From contig NZ_FMUH01000002.1 in NCBI RefSeq assembly GCF_900101025.1, forward strand, positions 186,001 to 250,000: a DNA stretch of 64,000 bases, read 5' to 3'. Source of the stretch: Klenkia marina. GTDB taxonomy: Bacteria > Actinomycetota > Actinomycetes > Mycobacteriales > Geodermatophilaceae. This document shows, piece after piece, positions 1-7,692 of this stretch. Position 1 is the first letter of the stretch; each line of letters opens with the position of its first letter. A program made the position numbers and the translations under genes. The notes under the pieces are model-generated. The model made no database searches. It worked only from the letters and a program-made list of their open reading frames with translations, and was not told the origin of the DNA.

Positions 1-687
1 CGCGCACTGGGCTACGAGGCCGCCTACGCGGGCACGTCGTTCGCGACCGTCGACAAGCTGGGCAGCCTGCAGTACGGCTCGTCGCTGATGAACGTCACCG
101 GCGACCGCACCGCCGAGCACGGCCTCTCGACCGTCGGCTTCGACGACGAGGGCGTCGCCGGCCAGCAGTGGGACATCGTGAAGGACGGCGTGCTGGTCGG
201 CTACCAGGTCGACCGCAACATGGCCCGGCTGCGGGGCATGGGCCGGTCCAACGGCTGCGCCTTCGCCGACTCGGCCGGGCACGTGCCGGTGCAGCGCATG
301 GCCAACGTCAGCCTGCAGCCGGCCCCCGACGGGCCGAGCACCGACGAGATCATCGCCGGCGTCGACCGCGGCATCTACGTCGTCGGCGACAAGAGCTGGT
401 CGATCGACATGCAGCGCTACAACTTCCAGTTCACCGGTCAGCGGTTCTACCGCATCGAGGGCGGGAAGCTGGCCGGCCAGGTGAAGGACGTCGCCTACCA
501 GGCCACCACCACCGACTTCTGGGGCTCGATGACCCGGGTCGGCGGGCCGCAGACCTACGTCCTCGGCGGCGCCTTCAACTGCGGCAAGGCCCAGCCGGGG
601 CAGGTCGCCCCGGTGAGCCACGGCTGCCCCAGCGCCCTCTTCGAGGGCACGACCATCCTCAACACGGTGCAGGAGGGCGGCCAGTGA
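1..687 (+). CDS. tldD: TldD-type metalloprotease, C-terminal part
   Basis: The reading frame is open from base 1, so the start lies upstream; 228 C-terminal residues are visible. TldD pairs with TldE to form a zinc protease that degrades unfolded peptides and matures some modified peptides (family knowledge). The visible part begins with ALGYEAAYAG, which in actinobacterial TldD normally follows the HExxxH zinc motif closely, so that motif should be just outside the window. The third zinc ligand of the family is probably the Cys of FNCGKAQPGQ near the C-terminus. The stop overlaps the start of the tldE-like gene (GTGA), which supports coupled translation and a heterodimer. The substrate is unknown, and no peptide precursor is seen nearby. 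Confidence 0.9.
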   Translation, partial: RALGYEAAYAGTSFATVDKLGSLQYGSSLMNVTGDRTAEHGLSTVGFDDEGVAGQQWDIVKDGVLVGYQVDRNMARLRGMGRSNGCAFADSAGHVPVQRMANVSLQPAPDGPSTDEIIAGVDRGIYVVGDKSWSIDMQRYNFQFTGQRFYRIEGGKLAGQVKDVAYQATTTDFWGSMTRVGGPQTYVLGGAFNCGKAQPGQVAPVSHGCPSALFEGTTILNTVQEGGQ

Positions 688-2096
688 GCGCTCAGTCGAA
701 GGCCCAGACCGGTCAGCAGATCGTCGAGGCCGCGCTCGCCGCCTCCACCGCCGACGGGGCCGTCGCCTACGTCGTCGACAGCGCCGAGGCCAACCTTCGG
801 TGGGCCGGCAACAGCCTGACCACCAACGGCGCGATGCGCTCCCGCCAGGTCGTCGTCATCTCCTTCGTCGACGGCGGTGCCGGCATGGCCGCCGGCACCG
901 TCGCCCGCACCGGCACGCCCGACGTCGCCGAACTGGTCGCGGCCAGCGAGCGGGCCGCCCGCGAGGCCGGCCCGGCCGAGGACGCGATGCCGCTGATCAG
1001 CCCGGGCGACCCGATGGCGCCGACCTCCACCGGCGACTGGGACGCCGAGCCCGCCACCACCTCGATCGAGGTCTTCCGCGACGTCGCCCCCGCGCTGGGC
1101 CAGGCCTTCGGCGAGGCCGGCGGCCGCGACGAGCTGCTCTTCGGGTTCGCCGAGCACCAGATGGCCACCACCTACCTGGGCACCTCCACCGGCCTGCGGC
1201 TGCGGCACGACCAGCCCACCGGCCGGGTCGAGCTCAACGGCAAGAGCCGCGACTTCGGCCGCTCGGTGTGGGCCGGTGTCGGCACCCGCGACTTCACCGA
1301 CGTCTCGATCGAGGCCCTCGCCGCCGACGTGCAGCGCAAGATGGAATGGTCGAAGCGCCGGGTCGAGCTCCCCGCCGGCCGGTACGAGACGCTGCTGCCG
1401 CCCTCGGCCGTCAGCGACCTGATGATCTACGCCTACTGGACCATGGAGGCGCGCGACGCCGACGAGGGCCGCAACGTCTACGCCAAGGCCGGCGGCGGCA
1501 ACCGCACCGGCGAGCGCATCTGCGGCCTCCCGCTCACCCTGCGCAGCGACCCGGCCGAGCCCGGCCTCGAGTGCGCCCCGTTCCAGACCGTCGGCGGGTC
1601 CTCCGGTGCGGCCTCGGTGTTCGACAACGGCATGGCCACCCCGGCGGTCGACTGGATCTCCGGCGGCGTGCTCACCAACCTCGTCCGGCCGCGGGCGTGG
1701 GCGCTGCAGCAGACCGCCCCGGCGGTCGCGGCGCTGGACAACCTCGTGCTCACCGACCCGCAGGCAACCGCCACCACCGACGAGATGATCGCGTCCACCG
1801 AGCGCGGCCTGCTGCTCACCACGCTCTGGTACATCCGCGAGGTCGACCCGCAGAGCCTGCTGCTCACCGGCCTGACCCGCGACGGCGTCTTCCTGGTGGA
1901 GAACGGCGAGGTCACCGGAGCGGTGAACAACTTCCGGTTCAACGAGTCGCCGGTCTCGCTGCTGGGCCGGGCCACCCAGGCCTCGCTCACCGAGCGCACC
2001 CTGCCCCGTGAGTGGAACGACTGGTTCACCCGGGCGGCGATGCCGATGCTGCGGGTCCCGGACTTCAACATGAGCTCCGTCTCGCCCGCCAGCTGA
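684..2096 (+). CDS. tldE: TldE/PmbA-family protein, partner of TldD
   Basis: 470 residues from a GTG that overlaps the tldD stop by four bases. I prefer this start to longer ones because it gives coupling and a normal family length. TldE resembles TldD but lacks the zinc-binding HExxxH motif and acts as the non-catalytic half of the protease; no HExxxH is seen here. Conserved-looking segments include AKAGGGNRTGERICG and the C-terminal MLRVPDFNMSSVSPAS, typical of modulator-of-gyrase proteins. It is followed by the glyA riboswitch leader, so this short operon probably ends here. Confidence 0.9.
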   Translation: MSAQSKAQTGQQIVEAALAASTADGAVAYVVDSAEANLRWAGNSLTTNGAMRSRQVVVISFVDGGAGMAAGTVARTGTPDVAELVAASERAAREAGPAEDAMPLISPGDPMAPTSTGDWDAEPATTSIEVFRDVAPALGQAFGEAGGRDELLFGFAEHQMATTYLGTSTGLRLRHDQPTGRVELNGKSRDFGRSVWAGVGTRDFTDVSIEALAADVQRKMEWSKRRVELPAGRYETLLPPSAVSDLMIYAYWTMEARDADEGRNVYAKAGGGNRTGERICGLPLTLRSDPAEPGLECAPFQTVGGSSGAASVFDNGMATPAVDWISGGVLTNLVRPRAWALQQTAPAVAALDNLVLTDPQATATTDEMIASTERGLLLTTLWYIREVDPQSLLLTGLTRDGVFLVENGEVTGAVNNFRFNESPVSLLGRATQASLTERTLPREWNDWFTRAAMPMLRVPDFNMSSVSPAS

Positions 2097-2135
2097 GCCC
2101 ACCGCCTACCGGTGCACGGCCGGTACCCTCGTCGC

Positions 2136-2208
2136 CGGGCCGTGACTGGCGCACAGGTGGGCCACCACCGGGGAGCGGCTCCGACATGACCGCCGCGCGC
2201 CTGGGCAC
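2136..2208 (+). ncRNA. ZTP (pfl) riboswitch upstream of glyA
   Basis: The leader contains the diagnostic conserved blocks of the pfl motif in order: cgtgactggcg, then a small stem with accaccggggagcg, then a linker and ccgcgcgcctgggca. ZTP riboswitches sense ZMP/ZTP, which accumulate when 10-formyl-tetrahydrofolate is short, and commonly control glyA and other one-carbon genes. The glyA start lies about 25 bases downstream with an SD (ggagg) between. There is no obvious separate terminator hairpin, so translational control is plausible (inference). The identification rests on sequence blocks and gene context; I could not run a covariance model. Confidence 0.9.
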
Positions 2209-2232
2209 CGAGCGATCTCCGGAGGAGCCCCG

Positions 2233-3660
2233 ATGACCACCACCCCGTCCGCCGAGAGCACCGCCTTCCAGGCGGCGCTCCAGGTGATCGCCGACGTCGA
2301 GCCGGCCGTCGCCGCCGCGATCGGCCAGGAGCTGCACGACCAGCGCGAGAGCCTCAAGCTCATCGCCAGCGAGAACTACGCCTCGCCGGCCACGCTGCTG
2401 GCGATGGGCAACTGGTTCAGCGACAAGTACGCCGAGGGCACCCCCGGCCGCCGGTTCTACGCCGCCTGCCAGAACGTCGACACCGTCGAGCGGCTGGCCG
2501 CCGAGCACGCCCGCGCGCTGTTCGGCGCCGAGTACGCCTACCCGCAGCCGCACTCGGGGATCGACGCCAACCTCGTCGCGTTCTGGGCGATCCTGGCCCA
2601 CCGGGTCGAGACCCCGGCGCTGGCCGAGGCCGGCGTCAAGAACGTCGACGCCCTCGGCGAGGCCGACTGGGCGAACCTCCGCCGCGCCCTGGGCGACCAG
2701 CGCATGCTCGGCATGAGCCTCGACGCCGGTGGTCACCTCACCCACGGCTTCCGGCCCAACATCAGCGGCAAGATGTTCCACCAGGCCAGCTACGGCACCG
2801 ACCCCGAGACCGGCCTCATCGACTACGCCGCGCTGCGCAAGCAGGCGAACGAGTTCAAGCCGCTGATCCTGGTCGCCGGCTACTCGGCGTACCCGCGACG
2901 GGTCGACTTCGCCGCCATGCGCGAGATCGCCGACGAGGTCGGCGCCACGCTCATGGTCGACATGGCCCACTTCGCCGGTCTCGTCGCGGGCAAGGTGTTC
3001 ACCGGCGACGAGGACCCGGTCCCGCACGCCCACGTCGTCACCACCACCACGCACAAGTCGTTGCGCGGCCCGCGCGGCGGCATGGTGCTGGCCACCGAGG
3101 AGTACGCGCCCTCCATCGACCGCGGCTGCCCGCTGGTGCTCGGTGGCCCGCTGGGCAACGTCATGGCCGCCAAGGCGGTCGCGTTCGCCGAGGCCCGTCG
3201 TCCCGACTTCGCCGACTACGCCCAGCGCATCGTCGACAACTCCCGTGCGCTGGCCGAGGGGCTGCTGCGCCGCGGCGTCACGCTGGTCACCGGGGGCACC
3301 GACAACCACCTGGTGCTCGCCGACGTGTCCGGCGCCGGCCTCACGGGCCGGCAGGCCGAGGCCGCGCTGCTGGAGTCGGGCCTGGTCACCAACCGCAACG
3401 CCGTCCCCGGCGACCCGAACGGCCCCTGGTACACCTCCGGCGTCCGGCTGGGCACCCCCGCGCTCACCACCCGTGGCCTGGGCACCGCCGAGCTCGCCGA
3501 GGTCGGCGACCTCATGGCCGACGTCCTCGAGGCCACCTCGGCCGTCGGCGACTCGAAGGTCAAGTTCACGATCGCCGACGGCGTGGCCGAGCGCGTGCGC
3601 GCCCGCGCCGCCGAGATCGTGGGCGCCCACCCGCTGTACCCCGGTGTCGAGCTGGTCTGA
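2233..3660 (+). CDS. glyA: Serine hydroxymethyltransferase
   Basis: 475 residues. A PLP enzyme that interconverts serine and glycine while loading tetrahydrofolate with a one-carbon unit, the main cytosolic source of C1 groups. Seen: LIASENYAS near the N-terminus, [16 protein letters not shown], the [11 protein letters not shown] block and the PLP lysine in [14 protein letters not shown] (K275). It is longer than the ~420-residue E. coli enzyme, mainly through an insert after the PHSG(I)DAN block, as in many actinobacterial versions. The ATG has a strong SD (ggagg) and sits directly behind the ZTP riboswitch. A perfect 18-bp terminator hairpin follows the stop. Confidence 0.97.
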   Translation: MTTTPSAESTAFQAALQVIADVEPAVAAAIGQELHDQRESLKLIASENYASPATLLAMGNWFSDKYAEGTPGRRFYAACQNVDTVERLAAEHARALFGAEYAYPQPHSGIDANLVAFWAILAHRVETPALAEAGVKNVDALGEADWANLRRALGDQRMLGMSLDAGGHLTHGFRPNISGKMFHQASYGTDPETGLIDYAALRKQANEFKPLILVAGYSAYPRRVDFAAMREIADEVGATLMVDMAHFAGLVAGKVFTGDEDPVPHAHVVTTTTHKSLRGPRGGMVLATEEYAPSIDRGCPLVLGGPLGNVMAAKAVAFAEARRPDFADYAQRIVDNSRALAEGLLRRGVTLVTGGTDNHLVLADVSGAGLTGRQAEAALLESGLVTNRNAVPGDPNGPWYTSGVRLGTPALTTRGLGTAELAEVGDLMADVLEATSAVGDSKVKFTIADGVAERVRARAAEIVGAHPLYPGVELV

Positions 3661-3682
3661 CCCGTTCGTCCCGCACCGACGG

Positions 3683-3718
3683 CCGGCCCCCTCCACCAGA
3701 TCTGGTGGAGGGGGCCGG
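3683..3718. terminator. Terminator hairpin after glyA (bidirectional)
   Basis: A perfect 36-base palindrome with arms of 18 bases (ccggccccctccaccaga and its complement) lies 22 bases after the glyA stop and about 75 bases beyond the stop of the convergent repeat-protein gene. There is no T-tract, as usual in high-GC actinobacteria. It could serve both converging transcripts. Confidence 0.8.
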
Positions 3719-3791
3719 ACTCGTACGCCCCCTGGTCGGTGCCGGGGGTGGCCCGCCGTCCCGGGTCAGGGGGACGGCGGGCCCGGTGCCG

Positions 3792-5315
3792 TCAGGCGGC
3801 CGAGCGGCGACGGCCGGCCAGCGCGAGGCCGAGGCCGCCGGCCAGCGCCAGCAGGCCCAGGCCGAGGGCGTCGGTCACGTCGGCGCCGGTGTAGGCCAGC
3901 GTCGAGGGTGATGACGACGCCGCGTGGACCGTCGTCCAGCCGGCGGAGTGGCTGACCGCCGGGGTGGCACGCTGCACCGGAGCGGCAGCGGCCGGGTGCT
4001 CGGCGGCCGCGGGCTGGATCACCGGGTGGGCCGGGGCCGGGGCCGCGGGGTGGACCGGGGCGGCCGGCTGCACCGGGTGGGTGGGCGCGGTGGCCGACGG
4101 GCACGGGGTGCCCGAGGACGACGCACAGGCGTTGCCGCCGGTCACGTCACCGCTGGTGACCGGGCTGACCGAGGCGTCGCCGCCCTTGCCCCCGGGGGAG
4201 TTGTTCGTGATGGTGCTGGTCGCGGTCGAGCTGCAGTGGTTGTCGCCCTTGTAGGCGAAGCAGATGACGTAGGAGGTCACCGGCGCGCCGACCACCGAAC
4301 CGCCCTTGCCGCCGTTGCCGCCCAGGGCGAGTCCGGCGTTGTCCACCTGGTGCCCGTGGACGCTGCCGGACGCGTTGGTGGACGAGTCGACCCAGGTGTG
4401 AGCACCGCCGTCACCCGACATCCCCCACAGTCCGCCGCTGAGCCAGTGCAGGAACTCGCCGAGGGCGAGGGACTCGGCGCTGGCGGTGGTGCTGCCGCCG
4501 CCGTTGGCCGACGCGTTGCCACCCGAGACGTTGCCCGAGGTCACCGGGCTGACCGAGGCGTCGCCACCGTTGCCCCCGGGGGAGTTGTTCGTGATGGTGC
4601 TGGTCGCGGTCGAGCTGCAGTGGTTGTCGCCCTTCCAGGCGAAGCAGATCGTGCCGGAGGAGACCGGTGCGCCGAGCACGTCCCCGCCGTTCCCGCCCTG
4701 GCCGCCGGCTGCGACCCCGAGGTTGGTGACCTCGTGGCCACCGGCGGTGGCGGAGGCGTCGGTGGACGCGTCCACCGAGGTGAGGGCACCGCCGGTGCCG
4801 CCCGGGCTGGTCGCCGCCACCGCGTCCGTCGCCGGGGCGCCACTACCACCACCGGCCCCGACCGACTCGGAGGTGGCGGTCACGTCGCCGCCGCCGTCGG
4901 CACCGGCGTTGCCGCCCGTGACGTCGCCGCTGGTGACCGGTGAGACCGCAGCGCTGCCGCCGTCGCCGCCGGCACCGGTGTTCGTGACCGTGCTCTCGGC
5001 CGACGAGGACGCCGTGGTGTCCCCGTGCACCGAGCCGGCGACGACGCCGCTGGAGACGGGGGCCTGGACGACGGACCCTCCGTTCCCCCCGGCGCCGCCG
5101 ACGGCGATGCCGGCGTTGCCGACCTCGTGCCCCTCGGCGTAGCCGTCGGCGTTCGTGGAGGTGTCGACCTCGGTGACCGCGGGCCCACCCACGGACTCCG
5201 AGCTGGCGGTGGTGGTGGGGGTGCCCTCGTCCGCGGAGGCGACCGCGGAGCCGAGCAGGAAGATCCCCCCGGCCATGGTGGCGACGGCGAGGCCGTTGCG
5301 CACAGTTCGGTTCAT
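3792..5315 (-). CDS. Secreted repeat protein with LAXTG-type cell-wall anchor
   Basis: 507 residues. Residues 1-28 form a signal peptide ending SAVASA. Then come three tandem ~130-residue units (about 48-165, 177-300, 305-400), each with GH(E/Q)V(x)N(x)G, a Gly/Asn run, (Q/G)APV(S/T)S and SPVTSG(D/N)V(T/S)GGNA. Units 2 and 3 also carry a CFA(W/Y)KGDNHC cysteine pair that unit 1 lacks. A Pro/Ala-rich stalk of ~70 residues leads to LAYTG (473-477), a hydrophobic helix and RRRSAA. LAXTG is the signal of class E sortases, which replace LPXTG sortases in many high-GC actinobacteria. The likely role is a wall-linked surface or aerial-structure protein; the function is unknown. It is not a canonical chaplin or rodlin by eye. 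Part of the repeat is nearly identical at DNA level. Confidence 0.85.
   Translation of the reverse strand: MNRTVRNGLAVATMAGGIFLLGSAVASADEGTPTTTASSESVGGPAVTEVDTSTNADGYAEGHEVGNAGIAVGGAGGNGGSVVQAPVSSGVVAGSVHGDTTASSSAESTVTNTGAGGDGGSAAVSPVTSGDVTGGNAGADGGGDVTATSESVGAGGGSGAPATDAVAATSPGGTGGALTSVDASTDASATAGGHEVTNLGVAAGGQGGNGGDVLGAPVSSGTICFAWKGDNHCSSTATSTITNNSPGGNGGDASVSPVTSGNVSGGNASANGGGSTTASAESLALGEFLHWLSGGLWGMSGDGGAHTWVDSSTNASGSVHGHQVDNAGLALGGNGGKGGSVVGAPVTSYVICFAYKGDNHCSSTATSTITNNSPGGKGGDASVSPVTSGDVTGGNACASSSGTPCPSATAPTHPVQPAAPVHPAAPAPAHPVIQPAAAEHPAAAAPVQRATPAVSHSAGWTTVHAASSSPSTLAYTGADVTDALGLGLLALAGGLGLALAGRRRSAA
4161..4265 (-). repeat. Direct DNA repeat, copy 1 (inside repeat-protein gene)
   Basis: About 105 bases nearly identical to 4545-4649, offset by 384 bases (128 codons). 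It encodes the CFAYKGDNHC...TITNNSPGG...SPVTSG stretch of repeat unit 3. Only a few third-position and Trp/Tyr changes are visible. Confidence 0.9.
4545..4649 (-). repeat. Direct DNA repeat, copy 2 (inside repeat-protein gene)
   Basis: The partner of 4161-4265, encoding CFAWKGDNHC...TITNNSPGG...SPVTSG of repeat unit 2. The DNA identity is higher than among other parts of the protein repeats, which suggests recent duplication or gene conversion within the gene. Confidence 0.9.
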
Positions 5316-5516
5316 GACTGCGTTCCTTGTCGCTGGTGTGCGTCGTTGCGCACGAGCTGGTGGTGCGGGATGGGTGGCGCAGGGTGGAGCGGTCGTGAGC
5401 CCCCGTGGCGGCTGTGGACCCGTGGAGCGGCGCTGCCGAGTTCTGCTCGGGACGAGCGGGGCGTGGCGCGGTGCGGTGATCCGGGCTGGCCAGGCCGGGA
5501 AGGGATCGCCCGCCGT

Positions 5517-5539
5517 GGTGTGCCCCCCGTGGGCACACC
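5517..5539 (-). terminator. Terminator hairpin after secreted Ser/Thr/Pro-rich gene
   Basis: ggtgtgccc and gggcacacc form a perfect 9-bp stem with a 5-base loop, 31 bases past the stop of the 5571-6716 gene. The rest of the 255-base gap (5316-5570) holds the leader of the repeat-protein gene, with an SD-like aaggaacg before its ATG. I see no clear -35/-10 pair. Confidence 0.6.
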
Positions 5540-5570
5540 CGGGGCGGGGCTGGACCGCGCGGTGTCGGTG

Positions 5571-6716
5571 CTAGTCGGGGCGGGAGCCCGGGTCGTCGTC
5601 GGCGTCGACGACGGCTGCCACGGCGGCGGTGACGCACGCGGTGGCGCTCCCGGCCCGGTGGGCGGGGAGGTCTGCGGTGAGGACGGCGGTCGGCGCGCCG
5701 GGGCCCGTGGCGGTGCGGCCCGCGCCCGAGCCGGTCGAGCTGCCGCAGGGCGCGGGGACGGCGACGGGGGCCTCCGGGCTGCCAGGAGCCGGCAGCGGAT
5801 CGGGGGCGCCCGGCGTGACGGGGACGTCGCCCGCGGCGGATGCCACCGGGTCCGCGCCGGCCGGCACCACCAGGGTGGGGCGGGTCGGTCCCGCCGGGCC
5901 GACCGCCGGTCGCGGGGCACCGGCGGCGCGGGGGGCGCGGCTGACGGCGGGGACCTCCGAGCCGCAGGCCGGGCCGGTGCCGATCGTGCTGACCGGGACG
6001 GTGACCGCGCCGGGGCCGGCCACCGGCTCGGGCCCCACGGCGCTGACCGGCGCGGACCTGGGGACGGCGGTGGCCGTCGTCGCGGTGGTGGCCGAGCCGG
6101 CACCGGCCGACGCCGTGCCGGAGGTGTCGACGGGCCCGGTGACCGGAGCGCCGGGGGGCGTGGTGGTCGTGCTGCCCGACCCGCTGGTGTCGCTCGTGGT
6201 GCGGCCGTCGGTCGTCCCGTCGCCGGCCGACGTGGACCCGGCCACGGCCGCGTCGCTCCCCGCGGACGTGCTGGTCCCGGAGGACTCGGAGGTGGACGCG
6301 CCGCCGGTCGCGGAGGTGGTCGCGGAGGCGGTCAGGGCCGGGTCGGGGGTCGGTGCGCCGTCCGGGGGTGCGGGGTCCCCGCCGGCTCCGGTCGTGTCCT
6401 CGGGTGTCGACGCGGCGTCGCCCTGGGCGGCGGTCGTCGTGGTCGCCGGACCGGGGTCGGCGAACGGTGCCTCCGCGGCCGACGGCTCGGTGGCCCGTTC
6501 GCTGGCCGACGTGGTCGTGACGTCGTCGGCGGGCGGGGCCTCGGTGACGGCGGTCGGCGTCGTGCCGCCTATCTCGTCGGCCGACGCGGTGCCGGTGAGG
6601 ACGAGGAACGCGCCCACCGCACCGAGGCCGAGGGCGGCGCCGGCGACGACGCGACGCACCCACGGCTGACCCTGGGACGGCGTTGCGCCGTCGGCGGGGA
6701 GGTCGGCCCTGGGCAT
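5571..6716 (-). CDS. Secreted Ala/Thr/Pro/Ser-rich low-complexity protein
   Basis: 381 residues from an ATG chosen because it places a classical signal peptide at the N-terminus (WVRRVVAGAALGLG...TGTASA, cleavage after about residue 46). A longer in-frame start at 6851 would bury the signal. The mature part is low complexity, rich in Thr, Ala, Pro, Ser and Asp, with no recognisable domain, no sortase motif and an acidic C-terminus (DADDDPGSRPD). It lies immediately upstream of the LAXTG repeat-protein gene on the same strand, 255 bases apart and separated by a hairpin. Function unknown; possibly an extended cell-envelope or matrix protein. Confidence 0.7.
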   Translation of the reverse strand: MPRADLPADGATPSQGQPWVRRVVAGAALGLGAVGAFLVLTGTASADEIGGTTPTAVTEAPPADDVTTTSASERATEPSAAEAPFADPGPATTTTAAQGDAASTPEDTTGAGGDPAPPDGAPTPDPALTASATTSATGGASTSESSGTSTSAGSDAAVAGSTSAGDGTTDGRTTSDTSGSGSTTTTPPGAPVTGPVDTSGTASAGAGSATTATTATAVPRSAPVSAVGPEPVAGPGAVTVPVSTIGTGPACGSEVPAVSRAPRAAGAPRPAVGPAGPTRPTLVVPAGADPVASAAGDVPVTPGAPDPLPAPGSPEAPVAVPAPCGSSTGSGAGRTATGPGAPTAVLTADLPAHRAGSATACVTAAVAAVVDADDDPGSRPD

Positions 6717-6917
6717 GCGGCGAAAGCTAGGAGCCCAGGCGGCCTCACGGCCAGGTTCCGGTTCGGATCCGCGCCGGAACGGCGTCACGTCGGCGAGTTG
6801 ATGGACGGAACGTTCCGACTCGGTCACTCCGCGTACGAGGGTGGGCAACAAGTGTGACCGGTGCCACCATGGGTGGTATCACCGCGGGGGACGGGACGGA
6901 CGTGCTGGGAGCGGCAC

Positions 6918-7130
6918 ATGGCCATGACGTTGCGGTTGTCCGGTGCGCAGACCGAGGCTCTGCGCGCCCAGGCCCGCGTCGAGCGGGTCTCGATGCAGGA
7001 GGTCGCCAAGCGGGCCGTCGACGAGTACCTCGACCTGCATGTCCGGGCGACCCCGCTGGACCTCGTCCTGGACGTCGAGCTCGAGCGCTACGGCGCCGCA
7101 CTGGGAGCGCTGTTGCGGTGGCGGGACTGA
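6918..7130 (+). CDS. Small antitoxin-like DNA-binding protein (Phd/RHH type)
   Basis: 70 residues from the ATG at 6918 with ggga upstream; a longer frame exists but lacks an SD. The sequence MTLRLSGAQTEALRAQARVE followed by VSMQEVAKRAVDEYL has the strand-helix-helix layout of ribbon-helix-helix antitoxins. It overlaps the next gene by 13 bases, the classic antitoxin-first arrangement. It presumably neutralises and co-represses with the downstream protein. Confidence in the exact fold is moderate because the protein is short. Confidence 0.75.
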   Translation: MAMTLRLSGAQTEALRAQARVERVSMQEVAKRAVDEYLDLHVRATPLDLVLDVELERYGAALGALLRWRD

Positions 7131-7558
7131 CCCTCGACGACCTCCTGCAGGTCGCCGCCCGGGTGGTGGGCCCCGACGTCGTCGTGGCCGACCCCGGGCT
7201 GCTGGTGGCCGGGCTCGCCCGGGCGTCGGCGGTGTCCGACGGTCGGGACGTCTACCCGACACCGGCCGAGAAGGCCGCGGCCCTCCTGCACACCCTGGCG
7301 ACCGGCGGACCGCTGGCGACCGGGAACCGGCCCTTCGCCCTGGCCGCGGCCCTCGCCCTGATGGGCCTGCTCGACGCGCCTGCGCAGATCGCGCCCGACG
7401 CGGCCGTGGACCTGGTCACCGACGTCGTCACCGGCCGCACCGAGTCCGTCGCCGAGATCGCTGCGGCCCTGCGGGGGGACCCACCAGGGGCGGTGCGGAC
7501 CCGGCGGTCGACCCCGTCGGGCTGGTCGCCGACGACGGGCGGTGACCACCCGGTGTGA
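7118..7558 (+). CDS. Doc/Fic-like toxin with degenerate active-site motif
   Basis: 146 residues from a GTG overlapping the antitoxin gene by 13 bases. The N-terminal LTLDDLLQVAARVVG, the YPTPAEKAAALLHTLA block and the following helix match small Doc-type Fic proteins in actinobacteria. Doc toxins transfer phosphate onto EF-Tu using the Fic motif HPFxxGNxR. Here the aligned segment reads GPLATGNRPFALAAAL: GN is kept, but the catalytic His and the usual Asp/Lys/Arg pattern are absent. It may be an inactivated toxin, or a variant that works differently. The motif alignment is mine and should be confirmed by a profile search. Confidence 0.7.
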   Translation: MAGLTLDDLLQVAARVVGPDVVVADPGLLVAGLARASAVSDGRDVYPTPAEKAAALLHTLATGGPLATGNRPFALAAALALMGLLDAPAQIAPDAAVDLVTDVVTGRTESVAEIAAALRGDPPGAVRTRRSTPSGWSPTTGGDHPV

Positions 7559-7599
7559 CGGCTGGGGCAGGTGGGACGGACACACCTCGGCATGTCCCT

Positions 7600-7676
7600 G
7601 TCGACACGCAGTGACCTCGTTACGTTGCGTGTCGACCCGCTCGGAGACGGCGCCGCTTCCCCGGTGCGCGAGCGGG
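7600..7676 (+). promoter_or_regulatory. Two stem-loops in the leader of the NlpC/P60 gene
   Basis: Arms gtcgacacgca (7600-7610) and tgcgtgtcgac (7626-7636) form a perfect 11-bp stem with a 15-base loop, gtgacctcgttacgt. A second stem, cccgctcg/cgagcggg (7636-7643 and 7669-7676), starts where the first ends. Such leaders are common before peptidoglycan hydrolase genes, but this one lacks the conserved blocks of the c-di-AMP riboswitch. It could be a structured leader or a regulator site; the function is not established. Confidence 0.5.
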
Positions 7677-7692
7677 ACCCGGAGGGGCTCCC

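Noticed and set aside
684-2096. TldE as an active zinc protease
   Set aside because: No HExxxH motif is present; the TldD neighbour is the catalytic partner.
3792-5315. Chaplin or rodlin identity for the repeat protein
   Set aside because: The repeat length, Cys pattern and Gly-Asn blocks do not match the ~40-residue chaplin domain or rodlin by eye.
7560-7692. c-di-AMP (ydaO) riboswitch before the NlpC/P60 gene
   Set aside because: The conserved blocks of that class are not present; only two plain stem-loops are seen.
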